Source: Mesorhizobium caraganae
Lineage (GTDB): Bacteria; Pseudomonadota; Alphaproteobacteria; Rhizobiales; Rhizobiaceae
Direction of reading: 5' to 3'
Length of the DNA: 64,000 nucleotides
NCBI RefSeq assembly: GCF_016836705.1
Contig: NZ_JAFCGY010000001.1
Span: 62,001 to 126,000, forward strand
Shown here in pieces: positions 34,683 through 42,735 of the stretch. How positions within the stretch are numbered: position 1 is the first letter of the stretch; each line of letters starts with the position of its first letter. The notes under the pieces were generated by a model, which worked only from the letters and a program-made list of their open reading frames with translations, was not told the DNA's origin and ran no database searches. A program made the translations under genes and the position numbers.

Positions 34683-35666
34683 TCACCTGATCGCCAAGGG
34701 AGCCAGCGCGCGTGAAAGGCTTGCCTCGCCCTTGCCATAGACGGAGGCGCTATAGTTGACCAGCGTGTCGGTACGGGCCGTGTTGAGCAGTTGGTTGGTG
34801 ATCTGGGTCGGCGTTGCGCTGGTGAACTTGCTGCCCACGATCGCGGCGTAGCCGGAAATGATCGGCGCAGCGAAAGAGGTGCCGTAAAGGCCCGTCTTGT
34901 TCCCGGCGACACCCACGACGAGGAAATGGCTCTGCACAACCGGGTTGGAGCCGGCAGTGTTGGAATACCAGGCCATTTTGGTCTTGTTGGACGTCGTGCC
35001 ATTCCCGTCGAGCGCGCCGACGAAGATCGCTGACGCCTTTCCGACCAGAGCGAGGTCGAGATAGTCCTGCTGGCCGCCGACGACACCGCCGACCGCAACC
35101 GCGTCGTTGCCCGCTGCCTTCGAAACGACGGCTGTTCCCTTGGTGGCGTAGGAGATGATGGAGGCTTCCTCGGCGCTCCATCCGATCTGGTTCGGGCTGT
35201 AGCCCGCCTTGGCGTACATGCCATAGCTCAAATTGAGCACGTTCAGGCCAGGCACCAGCGTGACCGCCGAACTGGTGGAGAAGTCCTTCGATCTGATGGT
35301 CGCCAGGGGAGCAATCATGCCGGCTTCCTGGCGCGTCCATTCGCCGTGCCGCTGGTTCTGCACCCCGACGCCAAAATTGCCACTGAACCGCGATGTGCTG
35401 GAGAAGTCGTCGACGATGGTAATCGTGGCACCCTTTCCCTTGTAGCCTGCAGCCCACGCGGCGCCGACATCGGAACTCATCCAGCCTTGCACGGCCTGCG
35501 TTGTGGCGGTCGGCAGCGTTGCGCTCAAACATATGGAAGCGTTCGATTGACCGCCGACGCAGAGCGCCCCCAGCGGATCCGGACCAAGATCCTGCGCCGC
35601 TGCCATCGATGCCGGCAGGAGGGCGAGAGCTGTGGCGAGAGCGAACTTCCAACGATTACCTGACAT
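34683..35666 (-). CDS. Secreted subtilisin-like (S8) serine protease
   Basis: A 327-aa exported protease. Residues 1-25 form a signal peptide ending in MAAAQ. The catalytic triad is visible: Asp in ITIVDDFSS (about 84), His in QRHGEW (about 106) and Ser in GTSFAAPIISG (about 265), with the oxyanion Asn in AAGND. The propeptide region is short and no autotransporter barrel or C-terminal anchor is present. The start ATG at 35664-35666 was chosen for the signal peptide. It lies 85 bp downstream of a small outer-membrane-like protein gene on the same strand. Confidence 0.88.
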   Translation of the reverse strand: MSGNRWKFALATALALLPASMAAAQDLGPDPLGALCVGGQSNASICLSATLPTATTQAVQGWMSSDVGAAWAAGYKGKGATITIVDDFSSTSRFSGNFGVGVQNQRHGEWTRQEAGMIAPLATIRSKDFSTSSAVTLVPGLNVLNLSYGMYAKAGYSPNQIGWSAEEASIISYATKGTAVVSKAAGNDAVAVGGVVGGQQDYLDLALVGKASAIFVGALDGNGTTSNKTKMAWYSNTAGSNPVVQSHFLVVGVAGNKTGLYGTSFAAPIISGYAAIVGSKFTSATPTQITNQLLNTARTDTLVNYSASVYGKGEASLSRALAPLAIR

Positions 35667-35751
35667 GTTCTTACCCCGGATCAAACAAAAGCTAGGACGG
35701 ACGATCGCGAATTTCTGCCGGCGGCTCGACATCTCATGAGCCTCCTGGCGA

Positions 35752-36330
35752 TCAGAAAGTAACACGGTAATTCAGCCAGAGGTGCTGGCTCTCCGGTTTA
35801 GCGTTAACCAGATATTTCAAGGTTTCCTCAGGCGCCATCTCGCTGGCCGCGAGGCGGCAATTGACGCTGTAGGTACCCAGATCGCCATAGTCGGCCTGGC
35901 AGGACTTTTCGGTGAGGCTTCCGCCGATGGTCGTGGTGAGCGAGAACGAAAGAATGCTGTTCGGAGTAGGATGGAATTGAGTTAGGAAGCCAAGCTTGAA
36001 GCTGGGCTCGATCCGATACTTCTCTGCCTGTTCCCCGGTCCCGAACCCCCAAAGGATGCCGGTATCGTCCGTGATCTGGGTGATCAGGTCCACATGCATG
36101 TCGACCCAGTTCGGGCGGTACCATCGGTTGAACGATACCCAGCTCCCATTCTGTAGCTCGTATCCGCCGTCGCCCAGACCTCTCGCGCGGTCGCTAAGCG
36201 GCGAGCCCTGATGTATGTCGACCAGCGACGTCGTAATTTCCTGGGCAATCGCCGGAGATGCCCCAAGGAGCGCGGACACTAGGAGCGCCGTCGTGCGGAA
36301 ACTGCCTCGAATGCCGGACTTTTCGCGCAT
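35752..36330 (-). CDS. Small exported outer-membrane-like protein
   Basis: A 192-aa protein with a signal peptide at residues 1-30 (ASPAIAQ). The mature part has alternating polar/hydrophobic segments rich in Tyr, Trp and Thr. It ends in LNYRVTF, with the terminal aromatic residue usual for outer-membrane beta-barrels. Two cysteines (KSCQAD and VNCRLA) may pair. The ATG at 36328-36330 was chosen because the signal peptide starts there. It is the probable upstream partner of the S8 protease. Family not recognised. Confidence 0.7.
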   Translation of the reverse strand: MREKSGIRGSFRTTALLVSALLGASPAIAQEITTSLVDIHQGSPLSDRARGLGDGGYELQNGSWVSFNRWYRPNWVDMHVDLITQITDDTGILWGFGTGEQAEKYRIEPSFKLGFLTQFHPTPNSILSFSLTTTIGGSLTEKSCQADYGDLGTYSVNCRLAASEMAPEETLKYLVNAKPESQHLWLNYRVTF

Positions 36331-36630
36331 GCGCGAAACACCTCGCCCCACCGATTCCGGACCAGTGCCTGGTGGCGACGGGCTTCTCGATCCGCCCACT
36401 GTAGCCGGATTATCCGCACGACAGTCGCACGGGTTGGGTTACCGCAGGGTTTATTTCAGCTGAAGCGAATATGTTTTTTTGACCGAGAACGGTCGCGCTG
36501 AAATTCACGGGCCGCAATGTTCCAAAGCCATTCGGCGTCGGTGTGGCCGCATTTGTCAAAAATCGCCCGCCAAGGTGTCAAGAACGCCAATGACGGGCGC
36601 TACCGGTCCAACGCTTTTCTGCTACGCCGC
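36331..36630. other. Intergenic, 300 bp, no feature recognised
   Basis: I see no gene, tRNA or clear repeat here. A T-run at 36474-36480 and scattered AT-rich patches may be promoter sequence for the outer-membrane-like gene, but I could not identify a good -35/-10 pair. Confidence 0.4.
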
Positions 36631-36816
36631 CTACGCTGCGTCGCGAACCTTTTCGATGCGCGAGCGGATCGCCTCGATCATCGTCTCGCGGATGACCGTT
36701 TCGCCATGCGTCTCGCGCAGGTGGTCGACGGCACGGCGCATCACCTCGGCTTCCTCGTCGGCACGGGTGTGCCACTCACAGCCGGGAACCAGCGAGCCGC
36801 AATGGAATTCCTTCAT
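36631..36816 (-). CDS. DUF1059 small protein
   Basis: A 61-aa protein with the DUF1059 signature: the N-terminal CGSLVPGCEWHTRADEEAEV with two cysteines and a histidine, then a helix ending in THGET. Family members are small, possibly metal-binding, of unknown role. AAGGAGAAAA lies just upstream of the start, a strong ribosome-binding site. It stands alone. Confidence 0.88.
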   Translation of the reverse strand: MKEFHCGSLVPGCEWHTRADEEAEVMRRAVDHLRETHGETVIRETMIEAIRSRIEKVRDAA

Positions 36817-36962
36817 TGGGTTTTCTCCTTTCCTCCTGGGAGCCTGCGCCTCTCACGGGCACGAAGCTCCGCCACCTTTGTTCCGCGCCCTGTCGTAGCA
36901 GTCGGTTTTGAGGGCACGTATGGGGGAACAAGCATAACACGGTTCGGCGGTTTTGGTTGCCG

Positions 36963-37006
36963 CTAAAGCGCGTCGCGTCGAAGCGGATTCACGCGACGCG
37001 CTTTAG
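36963..37006. repeat. Rhizobial palindrome, 16-bp perfect arms
   Basis: CTAAAGCGCGTCGCGT (36963-36978) pairs perfectly with 36991-37006 around a 12-nt loop. It is the first half of a compound repeat with 37019-37066. Confidence 0.75.
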
Positions 37007-37018
37007 GCCTTTGATTTT

Positions 37019-37066
37019 ATGCATGTCATTTTCCCAGAACCGAGGTCACTTTTGGCTGACATGCAT
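37019..37066. repeat. Rhizobial palindrome, ATGCATGTCA arms
   Basis: ATGCATGTCA (37019-37028) pairs with TGACATGCAT (37057-37066) around 28 nt containing TTTTCCCAGAACC. It matches my memory of a common Rhizobiales intergenic repeat and resembles the 1360-1401 hairpin. Confidence 0.7.
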
Positions 37067-37074
37067 AGGCGAAA

Positions 37075-37098
37075 AGGCGGAGCAGCGCTGCTCCGCCT
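37075..37098 (-). terminator. Terminator of the DUF1344 gene
   Basis: A perfect 24-nt palindrome (arms AGGCGGAGCAGC and GCTGCTCCGCCT) is followed on the minus strand by TTTTCG. A second hairpin, CAAGACCA against TGGTCTTG (37117-37135), lies between it and the gene. Together with the repeats above they fill most of the 333-bp gap 36817-37149, which has no gene. Confidence 0.65.
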
Positions 37099-37149
37099 CT
37101 CTACGCTACCCCAGAGCAAGACCAGCTTGGTCTTGTCCCGACAGGGCCG

Positions 37150-37410
37150 TCACTTCACGATCTTGACGGACTCGGCGACTTTGTTCTTGCCGCTCATGTC
37201 CCAGGAAACGCGGACCTTTTCGCCGGCCTTCAGGCCAGGATCCTTGAAGGTCTTGGGCAGCGTAAAGGTCGATCCATCGTCCAGAACAAGGCTCATGGCC
37301 GTTCCATCATAGGTTTTGACCGTGCCCGTGGTGTGCTTGACCGCGGCAAAGGCAACCGAGCCTGAAGCGAGAAGGGCAGCGGCGGCTGCCGTTACAATGA
37401 GCTTTCGCAT
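37150..37410 (-). CDS. DUF1344 small exported protein
   Basis: An 86-aa periplasmic protein with signal peptide 1-22 (SVAFA). The DUF1344 core has TGTVKTYDGTAMSLVLDDG and FKDPGLKAGEKVRVSWDM. It is probably a small beta-barrel of the OB type. CAGGAG lies about 8 nt upstream of the ATG at 37408-37410. Function unknown. It is monocistronic with a terminator. Confidence 0.92.
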   Translation of the reverse strand: MRKLIVTAAAAALLASGSVAFAAVKHTTGTVKTYDGTAMSLVLDDGSTFTLPKTFKDPGLKAGEKVRVSWDMSGKNKVAESVKIVK

Positions 37411-37654
37411 GGTAAGTACTCCTGGAAAATGCGGACATCCGTTTCTTGAGAATGCTCCGCCTTGTTCAGGGCCGTCCGGTAGCGTCGTGTCGCGGTTCGG
37501 GACTGAACCGCCGGCGCTTCCCGGCCCGGAAACGACAAATAGTCGTTTTATTTCAATTGCCTATTAGACGAAAAAGATAATTCGTGCGCCACATTGAATG
37601 CCAAAATTCGGCGAATGGGACGCTTTTGCGGCTCACGCTTCGCTCACCGATTTG

Positions 37655-38596
37655 TTACGGCCACCTGACCTCCGGCGGCAGGCTGGACAGGATCGAGGCG
37701 ACATTGCCGCCGGTCTTCAGGCCGAAGATGGTGCCGCGATCGTGAAGAAGGTTGAATTCGACGTAACGGCCGCGGCGGATGAGCTGTTCGTCGCGGTCGT
37801 CATCGGTCCAGTTTTCGTTGAAATGGGCTCGAACCAGGTGGCCGTAGACGACGAGAAAAGAACGCCCGACATCCTGGACGAAATTCAAATCGGCATTCCA
37901 GCCGCCTTTGTCCTCGCCCGAATGCAGCCAGTCGAAAAAGATGCCGCCGACGCCGCGCGGTTCGTTGCGGTGCGGCAGATAGAAATACTCGTCGCACCAG
38001 GCCTTGAATTTGGGGTGGTCGGCGACGGCGGCATTCTTCTCGCAGGCGAACTGCATGGCGCGGTGGAAGGCGATCGTGTCGGGGTGATCCTCGGTGCGGT
38101 TGCGGTCGAGCACCGGGGTCAGGTCGGCGCCGCCGCCGAACCAGTGGCGCGACGTCACGACCATGCGGGTGTTCATGTGCACGGCCGGCACGTTGGGGCT
38201 CCAGGGATGCGCGATCAGCGAAATGCCAGATGCCCAGAAGCTCGGGTCTTCCTCCGCGCCGGGCATCTGTTTCCTGAATTCGGGTGAGAACTCGCCATAG
38301 ACGGTGGAGGTATGGACGCCGACCTTTTCGAAGACGCGGCCATGCATCATCGACATGGTGCCGCCGCCGCCCTTGCCCTGGTCGCGCTCCCACGGCGTCT
38401 TTTCGAAGCGGCCGGGAGACCAGGCGGCCAGCGGCCCCTGCAGTTCCTGCTCGATCTGCTCGAAGGTGGTGCAGATGCGCTCGCGCAGCGTCTCGAACCA
38501 GAGCCTGGCCTTCATCTTCTTCTGTTCGATGTCGGCCGGCAGGCCTGCCGGTATTTCAGGTCGTTCCAAAATCAGGTCTCCGGTCGCAGCCGACAA
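37655..38596 (-). CDS. hemF: Coproporphyrinogen III oxidase, oxygen-dependent
   Basis: A 313-aa cytosolic enzyme that converts coproporphyrinogen III to protoporphyrinogen IX with O2 in heme synthesis. Family blocks are clear: [47 protein letters not shown] and [17 protein letters not shown]. The start is uncertain. The conserved [10 protein letters not shown] lies near the N-terminus, so a TTG near 38596 or a TTG a few codons later is likely. A later ATG at 38515 would cut that block. No other heme gene is nearby, and I see no FNR/FixK-type box upstream. Confidence 0.95.
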   Translation of the reverse strand: MSAATGDLILERPEIPAGLPADIEQKKMKARLWFETLRERICTTFEQIEQELQGPLAAWSPGRFEKTPWERDQGKGGGGTMSMMHGRVFEKVGVHTSTVYGEFSPEFRKQMPGAEEDPSFWASGISLIAHPWSPNVPAVHMNTRMVVTSRHWFGGGADLTPVLDRNRTEDHPDTIAFHRAMQFACEKNAAVADHPKFKAWCDEYFYLPHRNEPRGVGGIFFDWLHSGEDKGGWNADLNFVQDVGRSFLVVYGHLVRAHFNENWTDDDRDEQLIRRGRYVEFNLLHDRGTIFGLKTGGNVASILSSLPPEVRWP

Positions 38597-38681
38597 ATGA
38601 CTCGTCTTTTTAGGGCGCGATCCCTAATCTCTTAAGGGCAAGGGTCAAGTGTCATCTGATCAAGGCCCCAGGAGTTCTTTC

Positions 38682-38939
38682 ATGCGCACCCCGGCAAGAC
38701 CGCCGCTGGATGGCTTGAAGAAGCGGCTCGACCGTTCGCGCGCCGAGCGCGAGCGCATGCCGCGCGACGGTTTTCTGCGTGAAACCTTCGTCCTGCCGCG
38801 TTCGGATGCGCGGCTCAAAGCCAAGGAATGGTTCGAACGCTTTCCCAAGCAGGCCTACTGGACCGAGATCGAAAGCTGGTTCGAGCGGCCGGGAGATGTG
38901 ATCGAATTCACGATACGGCGGCTGCCAGCGGCGGATTAG
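38682..38939 (+). CDS. Hypothetical 85-aa basic protein
   Basis: A short charged protein with an Arg-rich N-terminal half ([19 protein letters not shown]) and a Trp-rich C-terminus ([19 protein letters not shown]). No signal peptide is present. AGGAG sits 8 nt before the ATG at 38682, which fixes the start. Its stop overlaps the stop of soxR by 4 bp (convergent). It is a conserved-looking alphaproteobacterial small protein, but I cannot name a family. Confidence 0.65.
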   Translation: MRTPARPPLDGLKKRLDRSRAERERMPRDGFLRETFVLPRSDARLKAKEWFERFPKQAYWTEIESWFERPGDVIEFTIRRLPAAD

Positions 38940-39385
38940 GGTTCGGCCACCAGCAGTCGCCTTGCGCCCGGTCCTTGCGCACTCAACCGGTCTTCCCTGT
39001 TCCTTAGCGGGCATTTGTCGATCGACATGCAGCCGCAGCCGATGCAGTCGGTCAGGCCATCGCGCAGCTTCTTCAACTGGCTGATCTTGCGGTCGAGCTC
39101 GTCGCGCCAGCCGGTCGACAAGAGGTTCCAGTCCTCACGCGTCGGCGTGCGGCCTTCGGGCAGGGATTGAAGCGCCGCCGCGATCTCGGCCAGCGAGATG
39201 CCGACCTCCTGCGCGACCCGGATGATCGCCACCCGCCGCAGCACGTCGCGGCCATAGCGCCGCTGGTTGCCTGACGTGCGGTGGCTGCGGATCAGCCCGC
39301 GCGCCTCGTAGAAATGCAGCGCCGACACCGCGACGCCGCTGCGCATGGCCACCTGGCCAACCGTCAATTCCTTTGCCGGAGCCAT
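38936..39385 (-). CDS. soxR: Redox-sensitive transcriptional activator SoxR
   Basis: A 149-aa MerR-family regulator with a [2Fe-2S] cluster that responds to redox-cycling compounds. The helix-turn-helix begins at [21 protein letters not shown] dimerisation helix follows, then the cluster motif [12 protein letters not shown] (CX2CXCX5C) near residues 115-126. The start ATG 39383-39385 lies 19 bp from a consensus SoxR operator. No complete SoxR target gene is divergent from it here. Confidence 0.95.
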   Translation of the reverse strand: MAPAKELTVGQVAMRSGVAVSALHFYEARGLIRSHRTSGNQRRYGRDVLRRVAIIRVAQEVGISLAEIAAALQSLPEGRTPTREDWNLLSTGWRDELDRKISQLKKLRDGLTDCIGCGCMSIDKCPLRNREDRLSAQGPGARRLLVAEP

Positions 39386-39399
39386 TTCGACTTTTCCGC

Positions 39400-39428
39400 T
39401 TGACCTCAACTTAAGTTGAGCTTGTAGC
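39400..39428 (+). promoter_or_regulatory. SoxR operator within a rightward promoter
   Basis: CCTCAACTTAAGTTGAGC at 39404-39421 is close to the known soxbox (CCTCAAGTTAACTTGAGG). TTGACC (39400-39405) abuts it as a -35, as in the E. coli soxS promoter, with a weak -10 near 39423-39428. The promoter points right, away from soxR, towards no complete gene. Confidence 0.8.
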
Positions 39429-39463
39429 CAAGAAATGTCTATAGGGCAATTGAGGAGAAGGCG

Positions 39464-39523
39464 ATGTGCGCCTGGGTGAGAATGACGCAAGAAATAAAGG
39501 CCGTTCGCGACGGAGACGAGGAA
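39464..39523 (+). other. Possible remnant or short gene after the soxbox
   Basis: GAGGAG (39452-39457) precedes an ATG at 39464 by 6 nt. The reading frame starts [20 protein letters not shown] and then runs antisense through trmL. A coding role past 39523 is unlikely. The 5' part could be the surviving start of a SoxR-controlled gene, or chance. Confidence 0.25.
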
Positions 39524-39982
39524 TTAGCCGAGCTGCCGGATGGCTTCGCCGGCAACCATGGCGACCGACAGCGCGACGTTGATGCTGCGCGTTCCCGGCT
39601 GCATCGGGATCGTCAGCCGCGCATCCGCCGCCTGATGGACAGGATCTGGTACCCCAGCCGATTCTCGGCCGAACAGCAGGATGTCGCCGGCGGCGAAGTT
39701 GAAGCCCGTGTAGGCGGTCGCGGCTTTGGTGGTGAGCAGCACCAGCCGGCGCTCGCTCTCTTGGCGCCAGTCCTCGAAGGCGTTCCAGTCGACATGCCGG
39801 GTCAGAGCGGCCATTTCGAGATAGTCCATGCCGGCTCGCTTGAGCGCTTTGTCGGAGAGCGGGAAGCCTGCCGGCTCGATAATGTCAACGCCAAGACCGA
39901 GGCAGGCGGCGAAGCGCAGGATTGTCCCGGTGTTGCCGGCAATGTCAGGCTGGTAGAGGGCGATGCGGAGACGGTGGTTCAT
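39524..39982 (-). CDS. trmL: tRNA (cytidine/uridine-2'-O-)-methyltransferase TrmL
   Basis: A 152-aa SPOUT methyltransferase that modifies the wobble position 34 of certain tRNAs with SAM. The start RIALYQPDIAGNTGTILR and the knot region LLFGRESAGVP followed by IPMQPGTRSINVALSVAM are typical. Length is right for the family. The ATG at 39980-39982 is clear. In relatives it often precedes the bc1 operon. Here about 5.6 kb of other genes lie between. Confidence 0.95.
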   Translation of the reverse strand: MNHRLRIALYQPDIAGNTGTILRFAACLGLGVDIIEPAGFPLSDKALKRAGMDYLEMAALTRHVDWNAFEDWRQESERRLVLLTTKAATAYTGFNFAAGDILLFGRESAGVPDPVHQAADARLTIPMQPGTRSINVALSVAMVAGEAIRQLG

Positions 39983-40427
39983 TTCCGCGTCTTTCTAATA
40001 AGTGGCAGATCGGCCACAGCGGACTCCTGGTTTTGGAAATTGCTGGACCTGCGGGTGGCCATTTTCTGCGAAGTCGATTATACCGCAAGCATTGTCAACC
40101 CGAACCGATGGAGGGGTATTTCATGATGGCCATGCACATCCAGCGCCCCTCCCGTGGGCTTACCTGCCTGCCGGCGGTTTCGGTACGACGATTTACCTGA
40201 CTTCCTAGATCTGATCGCACCGATTCCCGCCGAACCCAGTTTTCGGCTTTCGAAGGAATCCTGCGATGTTTTTCAACCTGTTGAAGGGGCCAAGCGCCCC
40301 AGTTGAGTGTGTCCTGACCGAGGTGTCCCCTCGTGTCCCGACCGATGCAATCCGTGCCTCCGGCCGAATGCCGGCGCACGACATTGCTTCGCCTTTTTAT
40401 CTCTATTTGCACACGGAGGACGGACCG
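39983..40427. other. Intergenic, about 445 bp, with weak small ORFs
   Basis: No well-supported gene is present. A 25-codon frame at 40123-40200 has GGAGGGG upstream (MMAMHIQRP start). The gene at 40428 has an alternative in-frame start at 40266 preceded by AAGGA. I see no RNA gene. It probably contains promoters for trmL (left) and for the ABC gene group (right). Confidence 0.35.
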
Positions 40428-40817
40428 ATGTTCGATCCCTATAAAATACCTGGTTCAAGAAGCCTGCACGAGCGCAAGACGGCAACCTGGGCGTTGCTGA
40501 TCGGCGAGACCTACTCGTCGGCGGTTCACGCCGAGACGCGCCGGCGCCCGCATCGCGGCATGCTGCCGGACGTCGATTTCTCGCGCGCGGTTCCTGACCA
40601 CAGCCGGCCGTCGCTGGTGCGCCGGATCATCCGGCTGATCCGGCCGGGCGCGAAAAACCGGGCTGGCGGCGGCGTGCCGTCAGGTCAGTCGAACGTGCCT
40701 GTCGGCGAAAAGCCCGCAAGTCCCTATATTGCGCGAAGCAGGACCGATGGCCCGGGTGATTCCGGGCCGTCGGTCCCTGACGCCGTACGCTCCGGGGACT
40801 TTTCCCGTGCCGCGTGA
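40428..40817 (+). CDS. Hypothetical 129-aa protein before the ABC exporters
   Basis: The start at ATG 40428 is supported by GGAGG 8 nt upstream; the frame also opens from 40266. The protein begins MFDPYKIPGSRSLHERKTAT, then a basic segment RPSLVRRIIRLIRPGAKNR and a disordered Gly/Ser/Pro tail. There is no signal peptide. It ends 15 bp before the first exporter gene, so it may be co-transcribed. No family recognised. The C-terminal third may not be functional. Confidence 0.45.
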   Translation: MFDPYKIPGSRSLHERKTATWALLIGETYSSAVHAETRRRPHRGMLPDVDFSRAVPDHSRPSLVRRIIRLIRPGAKNRAGGGVPSGQSNVPVGEKPASPYIARSRTDGPGDSGPSVPDAVRSGDFSRAA

Positions 40818-40832
40818 GCGGACAACAGTTTT

Positions 40833-42725
40833 GTGAGCATCACCATGTTTAGCTGGTTTGAAAAAAGGCTCGATCCGTTCCCCGCAGCGGAACCGGTCGA
40901 GCCGCCGAAGACGCTGGTTGCCTTCTGCGTGCATTATACGCGCGGCGCCTGGCCCTACATCATCGTCGATGCGGTGCTGGTGACGGCGATCGCGGTGGCC
41001 GAAGTGTGGATGTTCGGCTTCATGGGCCGCATCGTCGACTGGCTGTCCGGGCAGAATCGCGAAACCTTCCTGCAGACCGAGAGCTGGAAGCTCGCCGGCA
41101 TGGCCTTCGTCGTGCTGTTCGCGCTGCCGGGCACGGTGTGGCTGCATTCGCTGCTCAACCAGCAGACGCTGATGGGCAACTACCCCATGCGCATCCGCTG
41201 GCAGGTGCATCGCTATCTCTTGAAGCAGTCGATGAGCTTCTACCAGGACGAGTTCGCAGGCCGCATTGCCACCAAGCTGATGCAGACGGCGCTCGCCGTG
41301 CGCGAATGCGTCATCAAGGTGATCGACGTCCTCAACTACGTCATCGTCTATTTCCTCGGCATGCTCTTCATCGTCGGTTCGGCTGACTTGCGGCTGGCAG
41401 CACCGCTTGGCGTCTGGCTGCTCGGCTATATCGGGCTGTTGCGCTACTTCATTCCGAAGCTTGGCAAGGTCGGCGAGGCGCAGGCCAATGCGCGCTCGAC
41501 CATGACCGGCCGCGTCGTCGACAGCTACACCAACATCCAGACGGTCAAGCTGTTTTCCCATGCGCGCCGCGAAGCTACGTTCGCCAAAGAGGGGATGGCC
41601 GGCTTCCTCGACACGGTCTACCGGTCGATGCGGCTGGTGACGGTGCTGTACGGGCTGCTCTACATCCTGAATGCACTGCTCTTGTTTTCGGTTACGGCGC
41701 TGGCGCTGTGGCTGTGGCTTGGCCAGGCGGTGACGATCGGCGCTGTCGCCGTGGTCATCGGCCTTGTGCTCAGGATGTGGGGCATGTCGCAGTGGATCAT
41801 GTGGGAAATGTCCGGCCTGTTCGAGAACATCGGCACGGTGCAGGACGGCATCGCCTCGATCTCGCTGCCGCGCCTGGTCGAGGACCGGCCGGGGGCGAAG
41901 GACATTGCCGTCACCAAGGGTGAGATTCAGTTCGACGATATCCGCTTCCACTACGGCAAGCAGAAGGGCGTCATCGAGAGCCTGTCGCTGACGGTGAAGC
42001 CCGGCGAGAAGGTCGGCATTGTCGGCCGCTCGGGTGCGGGCAAGTCGACGCTGGTCAATCTCCTGCTGCGCTTCTACGATTTGGAGAGCGGCCGGATCCT
42101 GATCGACGGCCAGGAGATCGCGTCGGTGACGCAGGATTCGCTGCGCGCACAGATCGGCATGGTAACGCAGGACACTTCGCTGCTGCACCGTTCGGTGCGC
42201 GACAACATCCTCTACGGCCGGCCCGACGCCACGGAAGAGATGCTTGTCGAGGCAGCCGGGCGGGCCGAGGCACTGGAGTTCATCGCCGGGCTTTCGGACC
42301 ACAGTGGACGCAAAGGGCTCGACGCTCATGTCGGCGACCGCGGCGTCAAATTGTCCGGCGGCCAGCGGCAACGCATCGCCATAGCTCGCGTTATGTTGAA
42401 GGACGCACCGATACTTATCCTTGACGAAGCGACCTCGGCGCTGGATTCCGAAGCCGAGGCCGCCATCCAGGAGAACCTCTACAAGCTCATGCAAGGCAAG
42501 ACCGTCATCGCCATTGCGCACCGGCTGTCGACCATTGCGGCGATGGACAGGCTCGTCGTCCTCGACAAGGGCCGTGTCATCGAGGAGGGGTCGCACGAGG
42601 AACTCGTCGCCAGCGGCGGGCTCTACGCGCAGCTCTGGCAGCGTCAGTCGGGCGGGTTCCTGCTCGACGACGGCCCGGTCGACGCCGCCAATGACGCTGT
42701 GGCCAAGGGAGAAGCCGCAGAGTGA
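40833..42725 (+). CDS. ABC exporter half-transporter (ABCB-type) 1
   Basis: A 630-aa protein with an N-terminal six-segment membrane domain (residues about 35-340) and a C-terminal ATPase domain. Walker A is GRSGAGKST, the signature is LSGGQRQRIAIARV, Walker B is ILILDEATSALD and the H-loop is IAHRLSTI, all intact. Start is GTG 40833 or ATG 40845. This is the MsbA/multidrug exporter type. The next gene encodes a close relative, so they probably form a heterodimer. Cargo is unknown. Confidence 0.93.
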   Translation: MSITMFSWFEKRLDPFPAAEPVEPPKTLVAFCVHYTRGAWPYIIVDAVLVTAIAVAEVWMFGFMGRIVDWLSGQNRETFLQTESWKLAGMAFVVLFALPGTVWLHSLLNQQTLMGNYPMRIRWQVHRYLLKQSMSFYQDEFAGRIATKLMQTALAVRECVIKVIDVLNYVIVYFLGMLFIVGSADLRLAAPLGVWLLGYIGLLRYFIPKLGKVGEAQANARSTMTGRVVDSYTNIQTVKLFSHARREATFAKEGMAGFLDTVYRSMRLVTVLYGLLYILNALLLFSVTALALWLWLGQAVTIGAVAVVIGLVLRMWGMSQWIMWEMSGLFENIGTVQDGIASISLPRLVEDRPGAKDIAVTKGEIQFDDIRFHYGKQKGVIESLSLTVKPGEKVGIVGRSGAGKSTLVNLLLRFYDLESGRILIDGQEIASVTQDSLRAQIGMVTQDTSLLHRSVRDNILYGRPDATEEMLVEAAGRAEALEFIAGLSDHSGRKGLDAHVGDRGVKLSGGQRQRIAIARVMLKDAPILILDEATSALDSEAEAAIQENLYKLMQGKTVIAIAHRLSTIAAMDRLVVLDKGRVIEEGSHEELVASGGLYAQLWQRQSGGFLLDDGPVDAANDAVAKGEAAE

Positions 42726-42735
42726 TGACATCAGC

